Shown: in pieces, positions 24,413 to 37,165 of the stretch
Layout of the letters: the number at the start of each line of letters is the position of its first letter
Numbering within the stretch: position 1 is the first letter of the stretch
Origin: Chlorocebus sabaeus
Taxonomy: Eukaryota; Chordata; Mammalia; Primates; Cercopithecidae
NCBI RefSeq assembly: GCF_047675955.1
Contig: NC_132925.1
Span: 77,133,622-77,197,621 of the forward strand
Length of the DNA: 64,000 nucleotides
Direction of reading: 5' to 3'
Translations under genes and position numbers: made by a program
Notes under the pieces: generated by a model
Told to the model about the DNA's origin: nothing
Database searches by the model: none
What the model saw: the letters and a program-made list of their open reading frames with translations, nothing else

Positions 24413-25099
24413 CAAAGGTACATTTCAAAATTACATTTGAATATTAGCCGTAATTACAATTCCTCTGTATTGGTTGATTAACTCTACTTGGTTGAATTTA
24501 AAAAGTAGTGAAGAATGCAAAGGACTTAGTGTGTTCATGAACATTTCCAAATCGGCTGACATATTTCTGCAGCAAATGGAAATGTACTTGGAAGCGCAGG
24601 ATTAAAAATGCACGGTGGCTGAATTTTAGCGCAGGTCTTTGAAGTTGGCTATTGTCAAACTTAGGGGAACATTTACAGCCTGGGATTGCCATCTAGTGGC
24701 TAAATTATATCATGACTCTTTTTTTTCTCCTGGGTTTCAGCCACCTTTTATATCTCGGCGTCTAATCAGGGAACAAATCATCAAGTGGACCAGTGTACCC
24801 ATGCAGCTCAGCTCAGGGATAAACAACATGGAATTATAAAAGAAGGAACCAGGATCCCTAAAAATACTAGCACTTGATGTTTCTTTGGCCCCTTCCATTT
24901 CTAAGACTTTTAAAAATATTTCTTATTTCATCAAGGTTAGCTCCCTAACTTTAAAATCATAGCTAAAATAGGAAAGCCTACAATGGCCATGTCTGGAAAA
25001 CATATCAGATGTGCATATTCATATGGGCCTGATTGTTCAGCTTTGGGAAGAAGTTTCAGTGGCCCAGAAAAAAACTAAAAGGTCTGGGAAACAAGTAAC

Positions 25100-25180
25100 A
25101 ATGCTATGTTCGTCTTGCTCCCTGTGGAATCCCTAGCACCAAACCCTGGACGTCGTAGAAATTCAACAAACATTTGTAGT
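25100..25180 (+). mobile_element. L2 3' tip, sense
   Basis: ctccctgtggaatccctagc and gtagaaattcaacaaacatttg follow the L2 3' end pattern. Confidence 0.6.
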
Positions 25181-25554
25181 TGAGAGTGAGAAGTATCCAA
25201 AAGTCAGAGACATTGAACTCCATCCCATCTCCCTTTTAAACCCCAGACCCTCTGAGATGCCAGGAGGGCTCACCCTGCATACACCCCAGGGCTGATTCCC
25301 TGGAGATACAGACCAGCTGCAGGCCAAACCAACCCGGGGAACCAATGAAAGGCAGCTGAGAAATAAAATATGCATGGGAAGTTTGAATGCAAGAGGAGAT
25401 GAGCAAGGGCTGGAATTATCCAGAAAGGTGTACAGAGGACGTGAAACTTGGAGGAGGATGGGTGGGATGAGTGGGATTTACATAAGAAGGAAGTGAAGAG
25501 CCATTACTGCTGGAGCAGGCAGCCTCCAGAAAGGTTTGTAAATGAGTAGGACTG

Positions 25555-25865
25555 CCATTATCTTGAGCAAACTAACACAGGAACAGAAAACCAAATTCCG
25601 CGTGTTCTCACTTGTAAGTGGGCGCTAAATGATGAGAACACATGGAGGTGTAGAGGGGAATAACACACACTGGGGCCTATCGGAGGGTAGAGGGTATGAG
25701 GAAGGAGAGGATCAGAAAAAATGACTAAAGGATACTAAGCTTAATACCTGGGTGATGAAATAATCTGCACAAAAAAACCCCATGAAACATGTTGACCTAT
25801 GTAACAAACCTGCACATGTACCCCTGAACTTAAAAAAATAAAAACACCCAAAAGAACACCTGAAA
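25555..25865 (+). mobile_element. L1 3' end, sense (L1PB/L1MA-like)
   Basis: Matches ORF2 end and 3' UTR: gagcaaactaacacaggaac, cacactggggcctatcgg, gcacatgtacccctgaac, then an A-rich tail. Confidence 0.88.
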
Positions 25866-26369
25866 ATTGTAATTGTGTATATAGATGTTAAAAACTGTAT
25901 CACATAAATATGTATACATATAATACATTAAGTTTTAAAATTACAAAATAATATCTATTTCTTAAAAAAGAAGTGAATAGGACTTTGGGGCTTGTGGTGG
26001 AATGAAGTCACCATTCGGAGTGAGAAAAGGAGAGTTTTGCTCACTGGGATTCGGCCAACCCACTAAACATTCCCATGCCTTGAAGGTGGACGTTGTGATT
26101 TGCCACAGGAACACACACAACTCAACTTCCTCTAAGCAGCTTCACGGACCAGCATCCTCTTTCTGTTCCTCTCCCCGATCCTCCATGCTTCCCTCCAGGT
26201 AATAGTCCCCTGGACATGGGAATGGCACCAAGGTTCCAAGAACACAGCAATCAAAGTTCACTTCACAGAGCTATCTGTGGTGCCCCTATATCTAGAGATT
26301 TGTCTAACTTTTAATTCACACAAGATTTATAGGAAAACCTATGACACTTTGGACAGAGATTAAATAACA

Positions 26370-26530
26370 GGAACAAAGATGGTGGATCCAGAAGAGAGTG
26401 TTGAGTTTGTCCTGTCCAACCTTCTCACTTTACAGATGAAATGACTGCCAGAGCATTACACACGACTGGAGAGGGGCTAGAACCTGGGCCTCCAAACTCT
26501 CAGTCCAGTGTTCCTTCTAATCCATCACTC
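26370..26530 (-). mobile_element. MIR SINE relic
   Basis: Pattern ctcactttacagatgaaatgac, ggctagaacctgggcctcc, ccagtgttccttctaatcc is antisense MIR. Confidence 0.7.
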
Positions 26531-26749
26531 TGCATCCTGAGAGAGGCAAAGGGAGGCTGAGTTTGTCTCCCACTGTGGAATTCCTGCTTGAAGTGAGGAA
26601 TCCCTTCCAGGCCCTCAGCCACAGGTACCAGGCTCTCCCAGGTGGTGGACGCCAGCTCTAATGGGAGAGCAAAGGTGTTGATTTCAAAGGGTGCTGCATT
26701 TGCTGAAAGCCAGTTCCACTCCCAACAAGCAAGGACATCTATACTAGCA

Positions 26750-27000
26750 CAGGTTTTTTAAAAATGACTCTGAAGTCAAACTGGGCTTGAATGTCAGTTT
26801 CACTCCTCACTGGTCTGGGGACCTGGAGCAGGATCTCTGACTTCTTTGGACATCAGTGTCTTGTTCTAAAACATGGAAGCAATAATAGTACCTGCTCTAT
26901 AAGATTGTTGTGGCCATTAAACAAGACACTGTGTTTGAAGTGTTTCGTACAGTACCTAGTATATTAAGTGTTCAGTAAACATTAAATTATAATCATTATT
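26750..27000 (+). mobile_element. MIR SINE relic
   Basis: ctgggcttgaatgtcagtttc, ggacctggagcaggatc, gtacctgctctataagattg and tattaagtgttcagtaaac follow MIR from core to tail. Confidence 0.8.
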
Positions 27001-27002
27001 TT

Positions 27003-27185
27003 CATTGTTGCTTGGTTGAATGACCTTGCTCGAGTTACTTAGAGACTCTAAATTTCGACGTCTTCATCTGTAAGATGGGAGTAAAAGCTCCACCTTGCTG
27101 TGATTGTGGTGCTGAGTCAATGAGATCCTGTAGCACAAGCACTTAGCACAGCACCAAACACATAATAGGCTTTCAATCAATGTCT
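27003..27185 (+). mobile_element. MIR SINE relic (adjacent second copy)
   Basis: gaatgaccttgctcgagttac, cttcatctgtaagatggg, gcacttagcacagcacc. This lies directly after another MIR, so three copies fall within about 800 bp. Confidence 0.8.
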
Positions 27186-28214
27186 TTAATGAGTGAACTG
27201 GAAGAGATTCCTAAATGACAGCAGTCTCTCAGCCCTGCCTGCCATCCCTGTTCCAACAACAGGAAAAGCTGGCTCTTTCTAATTAAGTGATTATCTTTCC
27301 AATACGGTTAAATGAAACCTAATGATAGGAACAGATCCCAGTTTCCCAAGAGTTAAAAAAAAAATCAATAGCACCCAATATATAATGAATGTCCTTTTGT
27401 GCATCAATAACAAATGCAATGCTCCAACCACACAGCAGTCTTTCTACCACCAAGCACGCCAAAAAACAGCAACAAAATAATCCATAATCATAACCTCAAA
27501 CCAAGAGATGTGTCCTGAAGCAGCCTCTGTCCACAAATAATATATTGATGGTCTCCAACAAAGCACCTCAAAGAGCGGTCACTGGGGGAAGAAAAGACAA
27601 CACAGTATGTTGAATAATATCAGAATGTCTCCTCTCATTAGGAAAACTGTAACACTTTAAAAACCTAAACAAATAGTACAACAAAAACTTTTCTCTGTCC
27701 CTTGTAATTTCCAAGTATTCCAAAGAGGCAGATGGGACATACTGAGGCCAAAAATTGCCTAGAAACAGTGGTCTTTCCTGATTGCTATTGTCTCTCTAAT
27801 GGGAGGCAGAGGGGTTGCAGGGACTAGAGAAAGCCTCCTCTTCTCTAAGCCACAGTGTGAAAAGTCCCACATTAGAGATATGTTATTTCTAATTCAGGCC
27901 ATGTTTTTTCAAGCTGGAACCTGAGGTCATGGAGTTCAACAGAGAGCATCTTCTTGTCATATCAATGTATTGGTAAAATCTGAAACATTCTTAGATTGAA
28001 ACAAGCAATCATGTTATGGGGTAGAATGCAACACATGTAGGGCTGGTAAGACCAGAATATTTCAAATAGATGTGCTTGTTGTGTGGGATTTCACATGGTG
28101 CCACCAAGCTCCTGAGGGTTCAAGTTTACCTTTTATTCACCTTCACCATTAAGAACTGAACTAAGACACTAGATATCTTGGGATCTCATTTATGCTGCAG
28201 GTACCATTATAAGG

Positions 28215-28455
28215 AAACAAATTAGACCAGTAGTCACCAGACTTTTCTATAAGGGCAAAATAGCAAATACTTCAACTTTGCAAGCCATACGATCTTAGTT
28301 GCAACTATTGAACTCTGCCAGTGTAGTGTGAAATTAGCCACAGAGGTTATGTAAGTAAATAGGCATGGACATGCTCCAATTAGACTTTATTTACAAAACC
28401 AGACAATAGGCCAGAATTGGCCCTAGGGCCTTAGTTAGCCATTTCCTGTATTAGA
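28215..28455 (+). mobile_element. hAT-type DNA transposon relic (family 1)
   Basis: Closely parallels 45685-45995: ttttctataagggcaaaatag, aactattgaactctgcc, ctccaattagactttatttac, ccagaattggccctaggg. Recognised as a common non-autonomous DNA-transposon repeat; exact name not certain. Confidence 0.65.
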
Positions 28456-28504
28456 CCATCCCTAGTCATCAATACCTAATTAAGATAAGATTATTGTACA
28501 ACAA

Positions 28505-28620
28505 TCCAGACTGTTAGCTCCATGAGAGCAGGGATCTTTTTTATCTAGTACTTGAAATGTCTAGCATAATGCCTAGGCCTGCTAGGTGCCAACAAACGAA
28601 TGCATATATAAAGGAAATTT
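28505..28620 (+). mobile_element. L2 3' end, sense
   Basis: gttagctccatgagagcaggg, agtacttgaaatgtctagc and aatgcctaggcctgctagg are the usual L2 3' landmarks. Confidence 0.75.
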
Positions 28621-28921
28621 TAGTTTCTCAAACTACTCTATGTTTTATTAGAAGCCTGAAGGAATGGAACTCAAGAGAGGTGAGGTTTGCTTAACAGTTC
28701 TTAAGAAAATTCCAAATAATGCAGTAGTGCCAGCCCAGTGGGAAGAGCAAAATATCAGCCTCTGAGAATGAAACAGTTGGCATCTGAAAGAAAGGAAAGC
28801 ATGGAACATGGAAGATGGGAAGAAGAAAATGAAAAATCAGGAGTCAGGTGAAGAAATACAGATAGGTGGGGCTCTGCTTTACTGGTTTTCCTCTGGTGCA
28901 ATTAACAGAACTCCAATTCTT

Positions 28922-29035
28922 TATTTTAACTTTTATTATAAAGGGAGCATATGCAGATTTGTTACATGGGTAAATTGCACGATGCTGAGGCTTGGGGTCC
29001 CAGTGATGCCATCACTCAGGCCATAAACTTCATAC
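28922..29035 (-). mobile_element. Old L1 3' fragment, antisense
   Basis: ttttaacttttattataaagg, catatgcagatttgttacatg and tgaggcttggggtcccag match an antisense L1M 3' terminus. Confidence 0.65.
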
Positions 29036-29864
29036 CCAACAGTTGCAGAACCCCAATTCTGATTGGCTTAAACTGAGACAGGATTTCATTAGTCCATACA
29101 AATGAAGAGTCTAGGGCTATAGGCATGACTGGATCCAGATACTCAAATGATGACTTTAAGAATTTCTCTCTCTGCTTCCCTCAGCTGTTTTCCTCTGGGT
29201 GGTCTTTAGTCTTAGGCAGCCTTTCTCCTCATGGAGGCAAGCTGGTTGCTACCAGTAACTCATGACTTGCATTCTGCAATGGACTAACTCCAGTAGGAAT
29301 AGCTTTCCCTTCCCTGTGGTTTCAGCCTAAATTTTGTGGCTGACCCTTACTGAGTCACCTGAGTCAGATATCCACCCATTAACCAGTCCATGGCCTAGGA
29401 AATGCAGTGTCAAGAACGACCACCTCTCAATTCAGGGGTGGGGTCACCTTCACCCAAACCATGTGTACCAAGTTCATGGAGAGGTAGTCCCAAAGAAGAA
29501 TTAGAATGCCGTGAACAAAAGCAGGGGCAAGGATGTTGAGCAGGCAAAAATAACAGATGTTCATGAACTTTGCCTACTTCACCAATTTTCCAAACTCTGC
29601 CTACCCTCTCATAGCTCATTCATCCTACCCAACCTACAGGTTTCTACCCTTTCTTCAGCAACCTAAGTCAGCCAACCTCCATAACCACAAGCACTTCTCT
29701 GTGAAAGGAAAGAACTGACACCATGTGTGTTAGGTGTCCTTACAGGGATACTGAACAGCCTTCCCCTCTCTCATCCCCAAATTAAATAAGCTCCCACGTT
29801 ATATGATCCTTAGCCCCTCAAATTTCACCTTCATAAATCTCATCACACATATCTTGTTTCATTT

Positions 29865-29965
29865 TGGGGTTTCTCCACCAGCCTATGAGCCCCATGAAAG
29901 TAGAAACCATGTCCACACTAACTCTAAGCACAGAGGGTACTTGATAAATATTTACTGATTGAAGA
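29865..29965 (+). mobile_element. L2 3' end, sense
   Basis: cctatgagccccatgaaag, ccatgtccacactaactc and cttgataaatatttactgattg. Confidence 0.7.
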
Positions 29966-31705
29966 AATAAACACAGACTTTGAAATTTATCTTGAAAGCA
30001 AAAGGAAAATACTTAAGGATGCTCAATAACAATTGCTTTCAACTTCCCATCTCCAATATACTTACTCTGTTCATCCATACATTTTTTTCCATTCTTAAGA
30101 CCCATTCTAGTTGCCCCTTACCCCCAGTAATGGGTTCCCAAATCCCTGCTACCACATCAATTTCATTCTCTGCACCACAGTGTTCATTAGCACTATTTTT
30201 CATTTATTGGCTCATTGTGTTCTGACTTGGGACATTTCTTGAACTATATCAAACTGTTTAGTTCCTCTGTGTTGCTCTCTAATTGTTCAGGTAATTACTC
30301 AGTTCTTCAAATAAAATAAGACAAAACAGGAGCTAGACATCTTTGCAGCACTCTGAAACTTAACATTGTGATGTGCAAAGAGTAGATTATCAATTAATGT
30401 TTATTGAGAGATTGATCATACATCTTTTCCCAAAATGCCGGGATAAAATAAAATTATAAAATCTAAGATGTCAGTTTTTGTCTGCAGGATTTTTTTTACA
30501 GGACTAAAGGAACATCTGATTAAAACAAATTATTTCTAAGAAAGAACATGTCTAAGTTAATGCAAACTTTTAAAATTTGGGACATAATAACAATATATAG
30601 ATAATATCTTATGATAAGTATCTGTAGCATTAGACAGAAACTTTCCTCAGCCTTGGTGAGTCTCTTTGACACCTCATATGTAAAAATAGAAGGAATCATA
30701 TCCCAATCACAGGACTGTTGCACATATATCATATGCTATATGTACAGTGCTGAGCATTATGTTGAGAACATAGTAAACATTTAATGCATGTTACTGATGT
30801 TAATATACAAAAATGTGGGATTGCAAACAAGACGTGCTGTAACGTGATTACAGATAAAACATTGACCAAGCCGGGGTCCCTGGACATGACCAGCAAATTG
30901 CAATCTGACTCCACATGGTAACATCTGAATATAAGTCCCTGAACACCACTGCTGTAGGAAGAGCTAAACTATATATCAGTCACTCATTTGTGTCATGTAT
31001 CGGATTTTTTTTTGGCATTTTCTCTCACTTACCAGGAACGTAACTTTGTTTTTTGCCACCCTCCACAGAGAAGAGAAAGTTTCAACACACTAAGCATAAT
31101 CAATATACGTGCCTGACACAAGACAGAAGGAGAAAAAATAAGTCTGTCTAATCCAAACAGCTCTGAATTTTCATGTTGGACACATGTCAAATTTTTAATG
31201 GTGCAAATAATTCATAAAAGTTTACAAGCAATCAGAATGGATAATGAAATTATCATTCTGTGCTTAAAGTGATGAAATTAATGACTACAATTCTATGAAT
31301 TTTATTTGATGATTGATGGAGGGAATAAACCAGATTTTACTGCGCTCATAATGAATTGTCAGAGCCTAAGCTACTGATAGAAAAGGGGAAAAACATTTGT
31401 AGGCAAAGGGAAAAAAAACACTTAGACGTCTTTAGAGAGGGATGGAGACTGGAGTTTAGCTGTAAAGTGATGCAGTATCGAATCTGTTCTTCTCCGTCAT
31501 GGGAAGGGAGGTGAAGCTATATGACACCACTCAGAAGGTTGCAGGGTTGTCTTGTTATTCCTATAAATCTGAAAGTTGTAAGAGGAGAGTTCAAAATATG
31601 AATAGTCACAGAATTCTGATTTTCAACAAATTTACTTATCATAATGTTTTACTCTAGGACAAATGCATTTTTTCTTCCACTTTCTCGTTCTCTTCTCTCA
31701 TTCTT

Positions 31706-31732
31706 CTGTGTGTGTGGGTGTGTGTGTGTGTA
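31706..31732. repeat. (TG)n microsatellite, interrupted
   Basis: tgtgtgtgtgggtgtgtgtgtgtg run. Confidence 0.85.
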
Positions 31733-32429
31733 GTGGGGGTGTGGTTGACCTTGCATCCATTGGGTACTTGATATTCCCACAATGACGTGAGACAGACAGT
31801 CACTGTTAGCCAAAGCATTCTCTCCTCATCCAGCTGTTTTTCAGAAACTGAGTCTAAATTGGGGTCCCAGATGTGCTTCGTGAATCAAGCCTTGTTGACT
31901 GTGGCTGACCTTGTGAGACATATAATAGTCAACGTTCATTCAACTCGGCTTCAATTCTTAATTTACTGAATAAGATGATCCATGTAAAAGCACTTAACAC
32001 AGTCACTGGCTCAGAGTAAGCACTCAGCCGTTGCTTTGTTACTGTCATGATCATTTGCTGGGAAGTGGGAGAGTCACTAGTATAATTCCCAACTAAGAGT
32101 CACTCTTGTAGTAACCCTTTCAAAGCTGCCATTCCCACATGTTCTAACGTGCCCATTAATGGCTAAAAATTAGAGAAGATGGTTTGCCTGGGGTCAGCAT
32201 CTCAAGAAAACTGAGTAATTACTCTTTCCTTCCTTCATGATTGGGAGACCAAGACCTGTCTTGCATGATAGGTATGGAATGGAACCTAGAAATCTCTTTC
32301 AGTACAACATCCATCCTCCCTGCAAACCATTATTCTCAGACCATTCTCTTGTCCCACCTAAGCTATTGCATGCTCCCAGCCTCTCCTTACTCTGAGCTCC
32401 TGTATCCTTGACAAATTTTCATCCTAAAT

Positions 32430-32700
32430 CACATATTGCTAACATTTATTGAGAATTCTCAATGGTATCTGACACTTTGCTGAGCCCTTAACATGCATTC
32501 TCTCATTTAATTCTCACCTCCCTAAGAGACAGAGATGTTATGTTCCCATTTACAGACAAGAAAAGAGGGGCCCAGAAGGGTGAGGGTACTTATCCAAGAT
32601 CACATAGCTAGTTAGTGATCTGCATATATCTGGTTTTGCCATACCTGTATAGACACCAATGCCTGGCACAGGAAACCCAGGTATGTCTGATTCCAGAGTT
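32430..32700 (-). mobile_element. MIR SINE relic
   Basis: taacatttattgagaattctc, ctctcatttaattctcacc, ttcccatttacagacaag and agatcacatagctagttag: antisense MIR. Confidence 0.8.
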
Positions 32701-33159
32701 ACAGCTTAAAAATGTTACATGATGATAATTACATCATTATGTACACATTATATGCATATACATCATGCGCATATCTACACAGTAATCAATATATCATGCC
32801 CCTGCCAAAGACACCTTATTCCCTTCAACAGGGATCACAAACGTAAATGTTTACAAGGACCAGACAACAAATACAGAATACAGATGCCTGAAGCTGGGGC
32901 AGGGGACAAGATATAGGAGCTATACTTTTAGTGTGTAAGCTTCCTGCTTGCCCAGGTATGATGCTTTTCAAACATAGCGGCCAGATCCTTGCCTCTCTGC
33001 CTTCAGAAAATCATCATAAACACGCTCAACAAGGATCACTGACTGAAGTAAGCCACCCTGAGATCCTGCAGTGGATTCATCAGAGTAAAGTGGGTAAGAG
33101 TGGGACTTGAACATAAGATGGGGAACAAGCGGAGGGTCACATATACTTAGAAAACATAT

Positions 33160-33335
33160 GACTTTTGTCAAATTATTTATTCCTAAGCTTCAGTTCCCTC
33201 ATCTGTAAAATAGGACTAACAGCTCTCACCAACCCAAAACATCACTGTGAGGATTAAATAAAATAATATGTGGAAACCTCTTGAAACATTGCCTGGCCCA
33301 TAGTAAGTGTTCAATAAATAGAAGCTGTTAGGCTG
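33160..33335 (+). mobile_element. MIR SINE relic
   Basis: cttcagttccctcatctg, taaaataggactaacagc, actgtgaggattaaataaaa and ccatagtaagtgttcaataaa. A good match to the sense MIR 3' half. Confidence 0.85.
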
Positions 33336-34319
33336 AATTGACAATGATGGTAGTGATTAATAATTAAAATATTATCTTAGTCTAGAGTTTAACAATCTGA
33401 GATTTTCCCAGGCCCTCCTCTGTAGCAGGCAGGGAGTTGGAGGTGGGAGCACTCTCTCAGGGTCAAGCAGACTGGCAGTCACTCGGGGAGCAAAGAGGGG
33501 AGTAGGGAAAGATGCATAGATAGAGGTCTCTCCTCTTCCTTTCTCTGTATCTCCCAGATAAATCCCACCAATGACTCCACCCACAGCAAATTGAATGGCT
33601 GCCCTCCTTTCTTCTAACCAAGCCTTTTAAGTGGTCTGATTATTTTCTCCTGCATTTCAGCTATCGGTTTTAGCAAATTTCACCAAGACACCAATATATG
33701 TCTAGGAGAGGATACCCCTGGTCTCAACATCCCTTAGAGATTATCTTGGTTATCTAAAACTGATTATTAGCTCCTGAGAAATTCTTTGGTACATTGGTCA
33801 AACTCTTGCAGGTTTGTCAAGGTGTCCTCCACCAAACACTATTCATTCATGATGCTTTTTGGAAAAAGGGTTTTATAGTCACAAAAATTTGGGAAATGTT
33901 GTATGCTGTGGCCTCTCTTGAAAATCTGGAAGGCACATTAACGTAATAAAGGCTCTGAGAAATCCTACATGAAGGAACTGATCTTTGTTCAAGCCAGCAT
34001 TTTCTGAACTTATTTCCTCATAAGACCCTTCTTTCTCATAAACACCTGTATCTCCTGCTAACTAAACTGCCCATGCTTGGGTATTACCACCTAGGAACTC
34101 TGGAGCTGAGCCACAGAGAGAGATTATCAATCAAATGGATTTAGTCACTCAACAAATACTTTTAGGATGCTGGACTCCAGAGACAAAGTGAAGATCAGGG
34201 GTTTAAAAGTAGATCCCTTCCTTCTGTTGAGTTTGAAGCTGTGTGTCCACACCCTGTTATCCCTTTAGGTCACTAAAGGAGGGAACAGAGAAGGAGGAGC
34301 AGCTTGATGGGGACCCCTC

Positions 34320-34560
34320 CTCCATCTGGTCTCAGCTTGAGCACCATATCTTCAGGCAGGATGTTCCCCGAATACCCCACCAAATGTGACCCCGCCTCAG
34401 TCATTCCCTGTGTCCTGACCCTGTTCTACTGTCTTCACAACTTCTGTCATTGTTGTTCATTTATTTGATTATTGTCTGTCTTGCCCAAACACTGTGAACT
34501 CCTTTCCGAGTGCAAGGATTTTCTGTCTTATTCATTGAGTCTCGCCAGAGCCCAGAATAG
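34320..34560 (+). mobile_element. L2 3' region, sense
   Basis: gttccccgaataccccacc, cctgttctactgtcttcac, ttgattattgtctgtcttg and gtgaactcctttccgag follow the L2 3' UTR in order. Confidence 0.7.
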
Positions 34561-35074
34561 TGCCTTGGGTGCTCACTATGGATTAGACAGGTAGGTGAAT
34601 GGATGAATGGATGAACATCAACAAATGTGGACTAAGGAGGCTAAATCAGTACTGTTGCCCCCATTCACTGGAAAACCCAGAGGATACAACAAGGACAGCT
34701 GTCCAATCAATCCCTGTTGTCTCCCATTCTCTATCACTGCTCCAGCTCTCATCTTGTGCTCCTCACAAGCCCACAGTAGAAGTCATTTGGTTGGTACCTG
34801 GTGACTCATCTCCATTACAGACTTAACTATTGCCTTCAGCAATGAGCCCCTTACTCAATTAATTTATTTAGATTAAAATAAGTGGAATCAGAGGGTTCAG
34901 GAGCCTAGGGGACACTGGAACTAGCCTGGAAAGTCCCACAAGGGATGAATGGGGAAGGGGCAAGTGGCACCATTCTGGTAGAGTCCATTGAGGTTGGGCA
35001 GCTAGAGGGGAAATTCTTAGTGTGCTCTTGTACAGACTAGAGAAAATCCCTACGTGTAGCACCATTTAATATCA

Positions 35075-35290
35075 CTGTGGCAGTTACTAGTTATTCAGTG
35101 CTTTGTATGCGCCCAATGCTTTATGCGTTTTATTTCATTTAACCTCATAACACCTTAATATGTGATTTTATTGAACTTCATAAGAACTCTGATAACTTTT
35201 CAGGTGAGAAAACTGAAGCCCAAAAAATTTAAGTAGCTTCTCATAGTTATATAGCATTTAAGTGGCAAAGAAGTGATTCCCACTTGGAAC
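35075..35290 (-). mobile_element. MIR SINE relic
   Basis: agttattcagtgctttgtatg, gaactctgataacttttcagg and gaaaactgaagcccaaaaaa: antisense MIR. Confidence 0.75.
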
Positions 35291-35344
35291 ATTCTGTATG
35301 TAATGAATGAAAATCATTCTGACATTGTAACTCTTCAGCAGAAC

Positions 35345-36334
35345 TATTTCAAAATTGATGATTCACTCAAAAAAATTTGTTAAGTGTCTGAAATGTGTCA
35401 GACATTGACCTAGACACAGGTAGAACAGAGAACAAAGCAAGCAAGAGTCCTTATCCTCCACAGAGCTTGGCTTCTACTTGGGGGAAACAGGCAATAAGCA
35501 AACAAAAACAGAAATAAAACATATGTCCGGTGGCAATAAGTGATAAGGAGAAAAAAGAGCAGGGAAAGAGAATAAGGACCGCTAGGGAAGACTTTGCTTT
35601 CCTGACCATCCTCGCATACAGTAACATCCCCAGCACTCCTGGAACAAGCTGAGTGATTCATGCAGGGAGCTGAGGGAAGAGCAGATTATGCACAGGGAAC
35701 AGCAAGTATGAAGACCCTGAATGGAAAGCATGCTTGGCATTTTTAAAGAACAGCTATAAGAGATTGATGTAGGTGAAGCTAAATGAACCAGAATGAGAGG
35801 GGTAGGAGATGAGGTCTGAGACACTGAAGGTCCAACTCATGTAAGGCCTTGTAGGCCATGGTGAAAACATTGTCATTCATTCTGAGTGAAAAGAATGCAC
35901 TGAGGGTTTTGAACAGAAGAGTGGTGAAAGCTGACTTACATTTTAAAGGATTACTCTGGCTTCTGGGGGCTAGGGAAAACAGGGCAAATGTAGAAAAACA
36001 AGTTAGAAGGCCATTGCAATAATTCAGGGAGGAAATGATGGAAACTTGGTCCAGGTTGGAATGGGTGTAAGTGGTGGATAGTGGTCAGATTCTGCCTATA
36101 ATTTGAAGATCAGACCAACAGGTTTGCTGAGGTATTGGGTGTGGGATGTAGGCAACAAAACAGAGTACCGGATGACTCTACACTTTGGGCCTAAGTAATT
36201 AGAAGGATGGAGCTGCCAACTGCTGACCTGAGGAAGCCATCAGAAGAGCCAGTGTGAGTTTGGGATGGGGAAGATCAGAAGCCGAGTGTTATGTGGGGTG
36301 CCTATGAGACAGTGGGGTGGTCAGTACTGACCAG
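35345..36334 (-). mobile_element. Long L2 LINE relic, antisense, 3' UTR into reverse transcriptase region
   Basis: The most complete L2 in the window. Reading the plus strand it passes through the antisense 3' tip (gacattgacctagacacagg), tccttatcctccacagagc, gaacagcaagtatgaagacc, aggtgaagctaaatgaaccag, aaggccttgtaggccatgg, ggattactctggcttctgg, gaaggccattgcaataattc and agtggtcagattctgcc. On the minus strand this is the end of the CR1-type reverse transcriptase ORF, decayed. It is split by a hAT relic at 36335-36588 and resumes at 36589-36725. Confidence 0.82.
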
Positions 36335-36588
36335 GATTTCTCAGCTTCAGTGCTACTGACATTTTGGGCTGGGTAATTCTTTGCTGTGGGGACTGCCCTG
36401 TACACTGTAGGATGTTTAGCAGTATCCCTGGCCTCCACTCACTAGATGCCAGTAGTAATTGTATTCTCTCCCCCACACCCCCATGTCACAGCCGAAAAAT
36501 GAGTCTCCAGACACTGCAAATGTATTCTGGAGAGCAAAATCACCCCCACACACACACCTTCCTGCCAATTGAGAACCATTGGTATAGA
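36335..36588 (+). mobile_element. hAT-Charlie-type relic (MER20-like) inside L2
   Basis: Good match to the same family as 22985-23285: gtgctactgacattttgggc, gtaggatgtttagcagtatc, cactagatgccagtagtaattg, gcaaaatcacccccacac, ccaattgagaaccattgg. It lacks the extra 70 bp of the earlier copy and interrupts an L2, so it is younger than that L2. Confidence 0.78.
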
Positions 36589-36725
36589 TAGAAAAGAAGA
36601 GGTCTAAAGTCGGCTAAGTGTGCTAAGGTTTAGAGAGGAGATGAGGAAAATCAGCAGAGGGGACTGAGGAGGCCTGGCTGGTGAGACAGGGGAGAGCCAG
36701 AAGAGGAAGTCTCACACTCCCCTTG
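36589..36725 (-). mobile_element. L2 LINE relic, antisense (continuation)
   Basis: tatagatagaaaagaagagg, gagaggagatgaggaaaatc and cagaggggactgaggagg continue the L2 of 35345-36334 on the other side of the hAT insertion. Confidence 0.7.
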
Positions 36726-36888
36726 CTATTCAAATGATTCTTAGTAGTTATCTTGATAAAGACCTCTACAAGCAAGTCCATCATGGAGCATAGATGGTAA
36801 GCTGATTATGGCTGGTACTGAACAATCCAGCTGTACCAAAGAAAGGTGTTTTTAAGTTTAGTTATGGCCTTCCTCAAGAAAACCTCTG

Positions 36889-37165
36889 GCCAGGCATGGT
36901 GGCTCATGCCTGTAATCCTAACACTTCGGGAGGCTGAGGTGGATGGATCACTTGAGTCAGGAGTTCAACACCAGCCTGGCCAACCTGGTGAAACTCCGTC
37001 TCTACCAAAAATACAAAAATTAGCCACACATGGTGGTGGGTGCCTGTAATCCCAGTTACTGGGAAGGTTGAGGCAAGAGAATTATTTGAACCTGGGAAGC
37101 GAAGGTTGCAGCGAGCAAGATTGTGCCACTGCACTCCAGCCAGGGTGACAGAGTAAGACTCCAAA
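36889..37165 (+). mobile_element. Full-length Alu, sense
   Basis: ggccaggcatggtggctc through gtgacagagtaagactcc, followed by an expanded A/G-rich tail. Forms a tail-to-tail inverted pair with the Alu at 37318-37655. Confidence 0.92.
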
